NCBI GenBank assembly: GCA_027943245.1
Contig: JANDJZ010000366.1
Span: forward strand, 1 to 64,000
DNA from: Acanthamoeba sp. SK_2022b
Taxonomy: Eukaryota; Discosea; Longamoebia; Acanthamoebidae
Reading direction: 5' to 3'
Length of the DNA stretch: 64,000 nt
Every line of letters starts with the position of its first letter. Position 1 is the first letter of the stretch. Below the pieces are notes generated by a model. That model had not been told where the DNA came from. It saw only the letters and a list, made by a program, of their open reading frames with translations, and did no database searches. Below are positions 1 to 13,600 of this stretch, in pieces. Both the position numbers and the translations under genes were made by a program.

Positions 1-698
1 AAGGTAAGCAGAGGTGTTGCGGAGGCGGTCCCACGCTCTCGTTCGAACGCTGCAAACAGCTCACTCGCGCCACCAGAGCTGATCAACTACTTCATCGAGC
101 TGTGCTCGGGCGAGATCAAGTCGGCGATCTTCCTGGACAAGAAGCGGCTGCGCGAGCGCGCCAGGCTGCTCAAGAGGCTGAGCGTCTTCACGAAGGAGCT
201 CGAGCGGGCCGAGGAGGAGATGGCCCACATGAAGGTCGAACGCGACCGGTACCCTCCCTCGAGCTCTCCTCCCTCCGCACGTGCGCGCGCACGACTCACG
301 GCGGCGCACACGCGCGCAGGTCGCGTACGAGGTCAGTCGTGGACACATCACTGCCCCAGGAGTCTGTGCTGAAGGACCCCATCGCCGCCGTCGAAGGCCT
401 CGTGCTGCGCACCAAGCAGGTAACAGTTTTTTTTTTTTAAATTAAAAATTATTTACTTAATGTATCAATATAATATTTGTAATATTTAATAAATAAGTAT
501 GAACTGTTTTTTAACGAGTAAATTGTTATGTAAAATTATGTGTGCAGGGCAAGGAGCTGGTGGAGGCCGAGAGCAACAAGCTGGAGAACAACCTGCTTCA
601 GAAGTTCACCAAAGCCTCGGGCGCGGGCGACTATGCAAAGATGAAGGTGAGCGACATCACACGCATCACGCATCACGCACGCACACGCACACGCACAT

Positions 699-756
<58 letters not shown>

Positions 757-1963
757 CCATGGGCGCACACTTAATCGACTCAACACGAACAAAACGGTGG
801 CCGCGTTTCGCGAGCAGGAGTGCGCGGACATCCTGTACCAGTTCAACGGCGGGGGCTCGTGCGTGAAGCGATACATCTCGCTGCTCAAGATGTTCTTCGA
901 CACGGAGAGCCTGGAGATGGACGAGGCACTGGCCGACCAGGGCACCTACACCGCCCGCGTGCAGGACCTCGACAACGTGGAGCTCGCCTCGGCGCGGATC
1001 GCCGAGTTCTACGACGACATCATCACCTCGTGCCAAAAGGAGTACAAGGTATACACGAGCAAGTCATCGCACACGCACACACACGCACACGCACGCGCAC
1101 GCGCACGCTGACTCGGTTGGCTCCGCACAAAGGTGATCGCGCGAGTCTTTCCGAACCCGCCGGCGGTGATGCGAGAGCTGGCCCAGCGAATCTTCGAGCA
1201 GCGAGTTCGTTCACTCCTTCCCATTTTTTATAATATATTTTAATGAAATTAATTTTCATTTTCACCATTATTATTTTGTATTTTGGAGTGAGCCTGTGCG
1301 AGCGATCTCCTTACGGTCGCGCGTTGTGCAATCACAGATCGGCATGTTTCTGGAGCGCATGCTGCAGCACACCGGCGCGGCCGACTCGGTGTTGACCTAC
1401 CTCAGGTTGCTGGCCACCGCGTACGGCAAGACCATGCAGCTGGTACCACACCACACCACACCACAGCAGCCCACTCACGAATCCGCCTCCTCCACGCCCC
1501 CCCCCCACTACCCAAACTCATCATCGTCGATGTCCAGGTGGCCGTGCTGCAAGAGTACAAGACCGACCTCGACTTTGCCGCCATGGTGGACTCGCTCCTG
1601 CTCAACTACACCGACAAGTGCGATGCCCCTCTCCCCTTCTCCCCATAAGGAAACAACCAATCAGCGTCGGCGTTGCGCTAATCGTGCCTCCCCCCCAAAT
1701 CCCCCACCTCTCAACCTCCACCTTAAGTTACATCGACAACGAGCTGCAGTGCCTGGTGATGCTGTACACCAAGGAGCTGGAGAACCTGCGCCGGGAGGCA
1801 GAGGTGACCTCGGCCTCCGCCTCGGCCAAGCAGGGCTTCACCTTCGATAAGATGTTCGAGGCCTCCAAGGACTTTGCCTCGGCCTGGAACATGCAGGGCA
1901 AGAAGGTGGCCGCCCGCACGCGCGTGCGTGTGCGTGTGTCTCGTGCTGACCAGGGCATGTGCG

Positions 1964-2027
<64 letters not shown>

Positions 2028-3404
2028 GTGTGTGCGCGCATGCAGAACGCTAATCTGCTGTACCGTGTGCCGGAGCTCACTACGCTGGAGCCCATCCTCC
2101 ACTTCATCCACCTCAACGAGGAGTCCGTGCGACGCTGCGTCAAGCTCTCCAAACCGGGCGCCCTGTACGGACCTCGCTGCCCCTGCCTCTTGCCCCCTTT
2201 GCTGCGTTGGTTTGCCCCATGAAACGCCTGACGATGTTATTTTTATTATTATTTTTATTATTTTTATCATTTTGTTTCTTCGGAGCCAGGCCGCCCAATC
2301 TGTTCCGAGTGTTTGGCGCGCTGCTGGACTACCTGGGCCACCAGTACCTCAGCCCCGCGCTCGAGGCGTACGTGTCGCAAAGCCGCCCCGTGGCCACCCA
2401 TCGCTCCCCCCTTCTCTCACTCCTCTCGCGACTCAACGCAAATGCTCTGCGTGTGTGCATGTGTGGGGGCGCGCGTGCGTAGTGCGCTGGAGCCGCTGCG
2501 GGGAGGGCGATCGGGGCGCGTCCACTTCCTGGAGGTGGCCCAGCAGGTCAACCAGATCGTCATCCTCCTCCAGCGACATTTCCACGTCGAGATCGTACAT
2601 TCTCCCACGCTTGCCCCCCCCCCTCCCTCTGTGTTGGTGGACTCACTTTGACCGACTGGCAGGCCCCGCACGTTTCCCAATCCAACACGGTGTACAGCGA
2701 GTGCATTGAGAAGAAGGATCACCTGCTGGCCATGCTCGAGGACAAGATCAGCGAGGGCCTGGAGCTCACGCTCAACCGTACGCTCCCCCCCTCCCTCCCG
2801 CGGTCCGCTTCTTTCTTTCTTTCGTTCTTTGTCGGCTGCTGTCGTGCTCATTGCCCCCCCCCCCCGCACACAGTCATCGTCACAACGCTGGACCGCCAGT
2901 TGGGCTACGAGCAGGGCAGAAACGATTTCCGGTATGCGTGTGCGTGGTGTCGGGTTATGTGTGTTTGTGGCGTGTGTGCCATGCCATTGACGAGCGTGCG
3001 CACAGGCTAAGCGATGACGACATCATCTCCATCAACCGGCCCACCACGGCGTGCGCCAACGCCGTCAACTACATCGTGTCCCAAACCAAGATTATCCAGG
3101 TTAGCATGCCTTGCCTCCGCTCTCTCGCTAGGCTCTCGTGAGGCCCACTCCACCTCATAACACGCACACACATAACACGCACAAACGCACACGCGCGCGC
3201 ACACACATTACGCTCACGCGCACACACCACGCGCACAGGGCAACCTCGACGGCAAGAACGCGGAGAGCTTTCTGGAGGAGCTCGGCTTGCGACTACAGAA
3301 GTACGCCAAAGACCCTCCTCCCCTCACGCCAAAGTCGCTCCCACAACGCGCGCCGCGATCCACGACCCATCGTTCGCTTCACCCATGAAATCCTTCGTTC
3401 TCTC

Positions 3405-3473
<69 letters not shown>

Positions 3474-3892
3474 CGCGCCCACTACGCAGGCTACTCCTGG
3501 AGCACTTCCGCAAGTTCACCGTCAGCCAGGGCATGGGCGGCATGAAACTCAAGCGGTACACACGACGCACACAACACACGACACACACGTCAGCTCATGC
3601 GCGCGCGTGTATGTTGTCCAGGGACATGCAGGAGTACCAGCAGTGCGCGCTGAGCTTCTTCCCGTTCGCGGGGGTGACCGAGGCGTTTGAGGTGCTGAGC
3701 GACCTGGCGTCGATCCACCTGATCGAGGCCGGGCAGCTGCGCCACCTGCTCGACGAGTCGGCCCTCGCGAGCCTCAAGCGGGCGCAGGTGGTGGAGTACA
3801 TCAAGCTGCGGTCCGACTTCAAGCCCGCCTGGATCCAACAGTACCGCCTGCTCGACGAGAGGAAGCCCTCCTCTTCTACATCTCCTCTCTAA
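1..3892 (+). CDS. EXOC5: Exocyst complex component Sec10 (EXOC5), 3' part
   Basis: Subunit of the exocyst, which tethers secretory vesicles to the plasma membrane. About 16 exons are visible. The window opens on the last bases of an exon followed by GTAAGC, so the 5' end lies upstream. The next exon begins near 77 (ELINYF...), the part of Sec10 before the coiled coil. Later exons read VFPNPPAVMRELAQRIFEQR, then YRVPELTTLEPILHFIHLNE and LEVAQQVNQIVILLQ. The final exon (about 3,621-3,892) is one ordered helical block starting DMQEYQQCALSF and containing EAFEVLSDLASIHLI. Order and content match the Sec10 helical-bundle rods of plants and animals from recall. All exons I traced stay open and in phase, so the gene looks intact. 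Several introns carry CA or TG arrays. The stop is TAA at 3,890-3,892 and an AATAAA lies at 3,919-3,924. Exon borders are my own GT..AG reading. Confidence 0.88.
700..755. repeat. Intronic (CA)n microsatellite
   Basis: Nearly pure CA dinucleotide run inside a Sec10 intron, about 60 bases before the exon that begins with the codons for ECADILYQF. Confidence 0.95.
1965..2026. repeat. Intronic (TG)n microsatellite
   Basis: TG run in a Sec10 intron ending about 18 bases before the ATGCAG acceptor of the exon encoding NANLLYRVPEL. Confidence 0.95.
3408..3471. repeat. Intronic (TG)n microsatellite
   Basis: TG run in a Sec10 intron. The acceptor (CTACGCAG) follows within about 20 bases. Confidence 0.95.
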
Positions 3893-3918
3893 TCGCGCAA
3901 AGAGAAATGATAAATAAC

Positions 3919-3924
3919 AATAAA
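3919..3924 (+). terminator. Probable polyadenylation signal of Sec10
   Basis: AATAAA hexamer 27 bases after the Sec10 stop codon in an AT-rich stretch, 70 bases before the next start codon. A second AATAAA lies just before 3,994. Confidence 0.45.
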
Positions 3925-3993
3925 TTTTAATATGTTCACTGAATTATTGTAAAACGCACAGAATAATTTTTTCTTTTTTAATAAGAAATAAAG

Positions 3994-6258
<2,265 letters not shown>

Positions 6259-6274
6259 CAACAAACGTTTGAAA

Positions 6275-6346
6275 GGAAAACGTACAGTAAAAATCTATTG
6301 GTGGATAAAAGGAAAACGTACAATAAAAATCTATTGGTGGATAAAA
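6275..6346. repeat. 36-bp tandem duplication
   Basis: Two adjacent 36-bp copies (6,275-6,310 and 6,311-6,346) that differ at one base. They lie in the AT-rich spacer between the convergent ARH and sedolisin A genes. Each copy ends GGTGGATAAAA; the second contains AATAAA at 6,322-6,327, a plausible polyadenylation signal for the ARH gene. Confidence 0.9.
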
Positions 6347-6410
6347 TATTATATAAAATATCCATCAAAAAAATAGAAGAACCGTTGCAGTGGATCACAG
6401 CTCTCACACG

Positions 6411-9400
6411 CTAAGGCTTGGCGGACTTCGAGGGGGTGGGCGAGCGTGTCGCCGACTTGGACGGAGTGGCGGTGTTCGAGGGCGACCTCGAGGGCGAGCG
6501 TGTCGCCGACTTGGACGGAGAGGCGGAGTTCGTGGGCGAGGGTGTGCGCGAGGGCGAACGGGAAGGCGTGGGCGTGGGCGTGGGCGAGGGCGAGTTCGTG
6601 GGCGAGACAGACGGGGACGAGGCTCCGTCATCGAAATGGAGCAGGTAATCCGCCATCACACCGAAATTGGGAACACCCAACTTGACCACATGCCCCCGCC
6701 CGAAGGTGAAGAGTTAGCAAGGGAGACAAAGGTCGTGTGCGTGTGAGTGCGTGTCGAAACAAGACGTACGCCGGTGGCGGCGTCCCAGCCAGAAGTGGCT
6801 GCCCAGCCGTACTGGCACACGTAGCCCATGGTGGCCTTGTTGTCACCGGAGACCACGTCGGTGAAGGCCGACGGGCGATCGGTGGCCATCTGATAGAGCA
6901 CAGGGTTGAGGAAGCCCAGCTGCGACTTGCCACTACACACGCCACGTACGCACAAGTTTAGGTGAGTTACTGACCATGGGGCGCGCAATGTGAGGCGTCG
7001 GTTGAGAGGCGCGTACGCGCTGATGCGCATCTGATTGATGAGCGTTATCAAACCGGCCATAGAGGGTGTGCTCGCGCTGGTGCCGTCGTAGACTTGCCAC
7101 TGTCAGTTGATCAACGGGAAAAATGAGTGTCTGTGTGTTATCTCTGGGATCGAATTTGTGAGGAGATTGAGGTCCTACCCGCGGTACACCGGTGGCCGTC
7201 GACCCGCCGTACGACACCCTGAATCTGTGACCCAGCAAGCTGATATCCGGATATCCCCTCCCTGAAAGGGCACCACACCACAACACCACGAGTCACATAG
7301 AGCAGTGCGTAATGGGCGCGTGTTGGCTGTGTACCGTTGGTATTGTATACCGAGGTGGGCGGCAAACCGAGACCGGTCTGGTTGAGGTAGGCGGCCACCT
7401 GTGCGCTCTGCCACGACGGCCGCGAGAAGATCGCCGAGAACCCGCCGCCGGACGTGATGACGGAGAGGCCAGTCGCCGAGGCCACCACATCTATGCCTGA
7501 TTTCATCTTGTAGCTTCAGCATGTTCGCGCACGTTGGTGTCGAGCTCGATGAGTGGGGTACCTGAGCTGGGCCATTCGGTTGCACCCACAGCGGTCGACC
7601 ACACGCTGGTGGCCGCGTAGCTTTGGATCATCTTTTGCAGGCCGGAGGTGGCCGTCGCATAACTCTGGAATTGCGTAGCTCCAACGGAGCCGTAGACAAA
7701 CGACGAACAGGAGCAGGTCGAGTAGAGCCACTCAAGACCTGCCCGTGCGTGTCATCCACGTTGATGAGTCACCTGGTGGGAGGCCAGCGGGCGGCGGCGG
7801 TGGTACCATCATTGTCGGTTTCGATGGCGGCATGGCAGCCGGACTGCTGGCTGAGGAAGGTGGTGATCGTGCTGAGCTGTGTCGAACTGAACTGGCCTGT
7901 GCTGGCTGTGTCGCGGCAACAGAGACACCGGAATCACCCACACGTCATGGTTGGAAAGATAAACAAGCAAACTGGTAAAGCTGATGAATGGAGTGGGGAA
8001 ATACTTCCGGGGAAGCTGCGCGAGCCGCTCGAATCGACCACCCATATTTGGCCGCCTGTGGTGATGGATCGGAAAGAGGGCGAGCGGCACCACCGCAACA
8101 GTGGACGAAACGTGAGTTGGGGCTGAGATCGGGGGCGAGGGGCGGCGTACAGGAGGTGCTTGAGTGGGCGCAGCCGCCGGCGAAGCAGTACTTGGAAGTG
8201 TCCAGAGGACACGCTTCGCTTCCGCCAGCAGCGCCTCCATCTCCTGGGTGTGGAGCAGATGAAACGAGGGCATGAGCGAACTAGGCGACTAGAAGAAGGA
8301 CAGCAAGAAGAAGTGATATAACCTGACGCAACGAGCATGGAGATGCCTCGAGCGGCCACCTTGGCCAGCTGAGCATCAGTGCTCGCCGTGTCGCTCCACG
8401 ATCCTCCTGTGCTGGTCACTTCATCCGAACCCCAAGAGCTGGTATACACCTGCATATGCGCACATAGGATCAAGTGAGCTGGGAGAGGAGCTGCGATGGG
8501 GTGGGAGAAGACTCGAACCATTGCAGGGTTAGTGGCGGCGACCACTTCGAGAGCCCAGTAGTAGGTGGACAGGTCCGCGTTGTCGTTCAGGTGGAATCTG
8601 TGGTCGGCATTGCGCGCCATCGCAGTGATGTACTGGATATCGAGATCGCTCTCACCTGCGCACGCCGAGTGTGCGTGAGTATGTGCATCCTTGAGTGCTT
8701 GTGCTCTGGATGTACCCGAGGCCGAGCATGCGTAGGAAGTGCAGGGAACGTTGGAACCGGTGCCCCTGATGGTCGTCACGGTGGGCGTGGGCAGGCCGTA
8801 GTATGTCGAGAAGGTCTATGACCACACCGGCAACCACCAGGCGACAATCAGGTAGTTAGTGAATGCCAGTCGACTTGCTGCTTCCTGAGTCAAGAGGCTA
8901 CCTGCAAGGCGCGGGCGGAATACAGGTCGTTGTACGACACCACAGCCTGCGCCACGGACATGCGAGGCGATTGTTGTTGGTCAAGCGCGTTAGCACAGCA
9001 CACCACTGCACACCACGGCACAGCCAAGCCGTTGACGCACTTGCGATACAGAAGATGACGCGAAGAGGGTCGAAGAAACGTTGTAGCGCGTCCTGAGATC
9101 GTTGGGGCCTACGTTCGACGACTGCCGGCGGTCCCTTACCTAGCATCAAGCATGGGAGTCATTCAAACCGCCACTTACCGCAAACATGTAAGAGCGGCGA
9201 AGTAGAGGGAGCCTGGGCGTGGAGGATACCTCAGTGGCGTCCTTGCGAGAGTGGCCGTGGGCGGTGAACCGACGTGGAAACGAGACGTCGGTCAAACCAA
9301 CCAGGTTGCGCACGTTGCGACTGACATTCAGGGACACCATGGCGCCTGTGAGCCATAAAGGTGCGATGGTGAGCGCTCCTCATCTTCAGCTCGTTCTCTC

Positions 9401-10331
9401 TTTCTCTCTCTCTCTCTCTCCCTCTCTGAAACCCCTCTCACTTTTGTGGTGAATCACGAGCGGTGTGGTGGAACACTACAGCTGTGGTGGTGTGGCTGGG
9501 CGAAGTGCTTACTTTGGACAAGGAGAGGGACTGTGCGGCCAGTTGTCTGGTGCGTGTACATGGCGATCTCCGTGTCGAACAGCTGTTCGGCGTTGGCCAC
9601 TGTTGTTCTCACCTGTACTCACCAATTAGATGTGCCATTGTTAAATGGAGGGGACGTGAGGAAGCGGGAATTAGAGGAGCCGAGAGGGAGCTGAGCGAGG
9701 AGAATGGAAGACATACCATGATGACATCACCGTAGGACTTGGTGGTCAGTGGTTGGTTGCCATTGGCCTTGCTCTCGTCGGCGAGCCACTGCAGCACGGC
9801 CTCCTCGACCTCTGGCGCGGCCGCCACCAGCTCCCTGTGGTGTGACCATGGCCATTTCAATGTCCATCCGACAGCACACATACACAAGGACTCACAATCG
9901 CGCTTCATTGAAGGCAGAGGAAGGAGAGATGGGGGAGACCTGAGTTGCTGGGCAGAGAGGAATTGGCCGTAGGAGGGCGACTTGGGGTTGGACACCTCCT
10001 CGGCCACCTGCTCTGCGATGCCCCACTTGCCCGTCCTGCCGTCGCCCACACGCATGCACACAGAGTTTGTCAGCTAAAACAAAGAACAGCAACCCGCACA
10101 ACACTGAAGAGGGAAGAGTTACTCGAGTTCGAGGAAGAAGGTGACTTGCTGGGTGGAGGAGGCTCGCTTCTGGCTCACCGACCAGCCGGACATGAGAAGC
10201 ACATGATTGGGGATGGGCGCCTGGAGCTCGACCCGAAGCTCTCCTTCAGCCTGCCGCCCCGACGTGGCGGTGGCTGGACCCAAGAGCAGGGCCATCCCGA
10301 TGGTCAAAGCGATCAAGGTGTAGATGGCCAT
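6411..10331 (-). CDS. Secreted sedolisin (S53, TPP1-like) peptidase, copy A, short tail
   Basis: Sedolisins are acid serine-carboxyl peptidases; TPP1 types remove tripeptides from protein N-termini in lysosomes or outside the cell. The start at 10,331 gives a signal peptide (MAIYTLIALTIGMALLL). The prodomain follows (SVSQKRASSTQQVTFFLEL, then NPKSPSYGQFLSAQQL near 10,000). The catalytic Glu/Asp pair is in GESDLDIQY (about 8,640-8,660). The oxyanion Asp is in ASGDGG, formed across an exon junction (about 8,250/8,330). The Ser is in YDGTSASTPS (about 7,060-7,090). SGGGFSAIFSRPSWQ, SQLGFLNPVLYQM and VPNFGVMADYLL also match the fold. The protein ends in about 70 Ser/Pro/Thr-rich residues and stops at 6,411 (TAG). 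It has 12 or more exons. It is the most diverged of the four copies and has the shortest tail. All key residues are present, so activity is likely. Confidence 0.88.
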
Positions 10332-10656
10332 CTTTGTTGTAGGCCTGCTCTTATATTGCTACTGGTGTAGCGGTGGCTGACCGTGAGTATATAACTTTAG
10401 ACTGGTGTCTCAGGCGAGGCACGTTGCGTTGCGGGCGAGGCCTTGAGTTTCAGTTAATTCTTACCTTATCACGGTAACGGTAGCCTGCGCGCGGCAACCG
10501 GAAATAAACAGTTTACGCAGTATGGTAATGGTTATGCGGTTGACACGCAACCGGCAAATCGATTGTGCCATCTTAAGAATTTATACATTAAAAAGATGCG
10601 AAACATCCCAGGAAGGTATGTTGGTGCAAAATAAGGGAGGTCGAAACAGCAGCCAG
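10332..10656. other. Spacer between sedolisin A and B
   Basis: 325 bases with no gene: promoter of copy A on the left and the 3' flank of copy B on the right. Apart from the TATA-like box I see no recognisable element. Confidence 0.6.
10350..10357 (-). promoter_or_regulatory. TATA-like box of sedolisin A
   Basis: On the minus strand AATATAAG lies about 20 bases upstream of the start codon, implying a very short 5' UTR. A similar TATA-like element at about the same distance precedes the truncated copy at 33,205. Confidence 0.4.
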
Positions 10657-13600
10657 CTACGACCTGGAGGGCGAGCTCGAAGGCGACCGTGTGGCCGAGC
10701 CTTGCGAGGGCGACCTGGTTGGCGATTGGGAGGGCGACAATGAAGGAGTAGGGGATGGCGAGGGCGAGCGGGTGGGCGATTGGGTAGACGAGGCCGAGGA
10801 CGTGGGCGAGTTAGTGGGCGGTTGAGTTGTGGGCGAGGGCGTTTGCGTGAGAGAGTTCAAGGGAGCGTTTGTGGAAGAGGTCGAGTTGGTGGTCGAGTTC
10901 GGCGATCTGGAGACGCTAGGAGACGTCGAGCGTGAAGGCGTCCCTGTGCTGCTGGGTGTGGTTGACGGAGACGCAGTCCTGCTCGTGCTTGCTGTGGGGG
11001 ATACGGTTGTGCTCGCGCTCGAGGTTGGGGTCGGCACGGCCGACACAGTCAAGCTCGGGGTGGCTGTGACCGTAGGTGTGAATGAAGGAGTAACCGTACG
11101 TGAGGGCGAGTTGGTGGGAGAACTAGTGGGTGAACTAGTTGGTGAGGTGGTGGGTGAGCTTGTGGGTGAGCTGGAGGGCGATCGAGAGGGCGAGATGGTG
11201 GCGGATTTTGAGGGCGTGGTTGTGGGCGAACTCGTGGGTGAGGTGGTGAGAGAACTTGTGGGTGAGGGAGAACTTGTGGGGGAGTTAGAGGGCGAGCTAG
11301 TGGGCGAACTCGTGGGTGTGTTGGTGGGAGTGGTCGTTGGTGAGTTCGAGGGCGAGCTTGTGGGCGAAGTCGTGGGCGAGCTTGTGGGCGAAGTGGTGGG
11401 TGAGTTGGTGGGCGAGCTTGTGGGCGAAGTCGTGGGTGAGTTGGTGGGCGTGGTTGTGGGCGAAGTCGTGGGTGAGTTGGTGGGCGAATTTGTGGGTGAG
11501 TTGGTGGGTGAGCTCGTCGGTGAATTCGAGGGCGAGTTGGTGGCAGAGCTTGTGGGAGTGGTCGTTGGTGAGTTTGAGGGTGAGCTTGTGGGTGAGTTCG
11601 AGGGCGAGTTGGTGGCAGAGCTTGTGGGCGAGCTTGTGGGTGAGTTGGTGGGCGAGTTCGAGGGCGATTGAGAGGGCGAGTTGGTGGCAGATATTGTGGG
11701 TGAACTTGTGGGTGAGGTGGTGGGAGTACTTGTTGGGGAGTTTGTGGGTGAGCTTGTGACAGAGCTCGTAGGTGAGCTCGAGGGCGATCGAGAGGGCGAC
11801 GTGGTGGCAGAGTTCGTGGGCGAGCTTGTGGGTGAACTCGTGGGTGAGATGGTGGGAGAAGTCGTGGACGAGCTGGTGGGTGAACTCGTGGGTGAGTTGG
11901 TGGGAGAAGTCGTGGGCGAGCTTGTGGGTGAACTCGTGGGCGATCTCGTGGCAGAGGTCGAGCCCGTGGGAGAGCTTGTGGGAGAGGTAGTTGGTAAATT
12001 GGAGGGTGTGCTCTTTGCAGAGTTTGAGGGCGAGCTTGTGGGTGAATTCAAGGACGAGGTGGTGGCAGCGCTTGTGGGTGAGTTGGCGGGCGAAGGGGTG
12101 ACAGGGCTCGTGGGTGCACTTGAGGGCGATCGAGAGGGCGAGGTGGTGGAAGAGTTTGAAGCAGAGCTCGTGACAGGGCTTGTGGGTGAGCTCAAGGGTG
12201 ATCGAGAGGGCGAGCTAGTTGAAGATATGGTGGGTGAGCTCGTGGGTGAACCGATGGTCGAGTTGACGGGAGAACTTGCGGGTGAGTTCGTGGAGGTGGT
12301 GGGCGAGCTTGTTGATAAGTTCGTAGGGGCATTCGAGGGTGAGCTGACGGTCGAGTTCGTGGGCGATCTGGAGGTGCTAGGAGAGGTTGAGCGTGAAGGC
12401 GTCCCTGTGCTGCTAGACGTGGTTGACGGAGACGCAGTCCTGCTCGGGCTTGCAGTGGAAGCTATGGTTGTGCTCGCACTCGGGGTCGGGGTCGGGCTCA
12501 GTGTGACTGATGTAGTCAAGCTCGGGGTGGCTGTGACTGTGGGTGTGGATGAAGGAGTCACTGTACGTGAGGGCGAATTGGTGGGAGAACTCGTTGGTGA
12601 CGTGGTGGGCGAGCTTGTGGGTGAGTTCGCAGGCGAGCTTGTGACAGCGCTCGTGGGTGAGATCGAGGGCGATCGAGAGGGCAACATGGTGACAGAGTTC
12701 GAGGGCGAGGTAGTGGAAGAACTCGTCGGGGAATTGGCGGGCGAGATCGAGGGCGATCGAGAGGGCGACAGGGTGGTAGAGCTCGAGGGCGAGCTTGTGG
12801 GTGAACTCGTGGGCGAGATGGTGGCTGAGTTCGTGGGCGAATTCGAGGGCGAGCTTGTGGGAGAGCTCGTGGGTGTATTTGAGGGTGAGCTTGTGGGCGA
12901 ATTTGGGGGCGAGTTGGTGGCAGATCCGGTCGGCGAGCTTGTGGGTGAGTTCGCAGGCGAAGGGGTGATCGAGCTCGTGGGCGAACTGGAGGGCGATCTT
13001 GTGGGTGAACTTGTGGGTGAGGTGGTTGGAGAACTTGTGGGGGAGTTCGCAGGCGAGCTCGTGACAGAGCTTGTGGGTGAGCATGTGGGCGAGTTGGTGG
13101 GAGAACTTGTGGGTGAGCTCGTGGGCGAGTTGGTGGGCGAGCTCGTTGGTGAACTCGAGGGCGAGCTTGTGGGAGTGGCTGTTGGTGAATACGAGTTGGT
13201 GGGAGAGGTCGTTGGTGAATTTGAGGGCGTGCTAGTGGCAGAGTTCGAAGGTGAGCTTGTGGGCGAGCTAGTGGGTGAACTCGTGGGCGAGCTAGTGGGC
13301 GAACTCGTGGGCGAGCTAGTGGGCGAACTTGTGGGCGAGCTAGTGGGCGAACTCGTGGGCGAGCTAGTGGGCGAACTTGTGGGCGAGCTAGTGGGCGAAC
13401 TCGTGGGCGAGCTTGTGGGCGAACTAGTGGGCGAGCTTTTGGGCGAACTAGTGGGTGAGATAGTGGCTGAAGTTGTGGGCGAGCTTGTGGGAGAGCTCGT
13501 TGGTGAATTCGAGGCCGAGCTTGTGGGTGAGCTTGTGGGTGAGTTGGTGGATGAAGGGGTGACAGAGCTTGTGGGCGAACTCGAGGGCGATCTAGTCGGC

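Noticed and set aside
6411..10331. Loss of the oxyanion Asp in the peptidases (SWGSDEVT lacks the Asp seen in SYGDDEDS of TPP1)
   Set aside because: The oxyanion Asp corresponds to the ASGD motif, which is restored across the exon junction as ASGDGG in all four copies.
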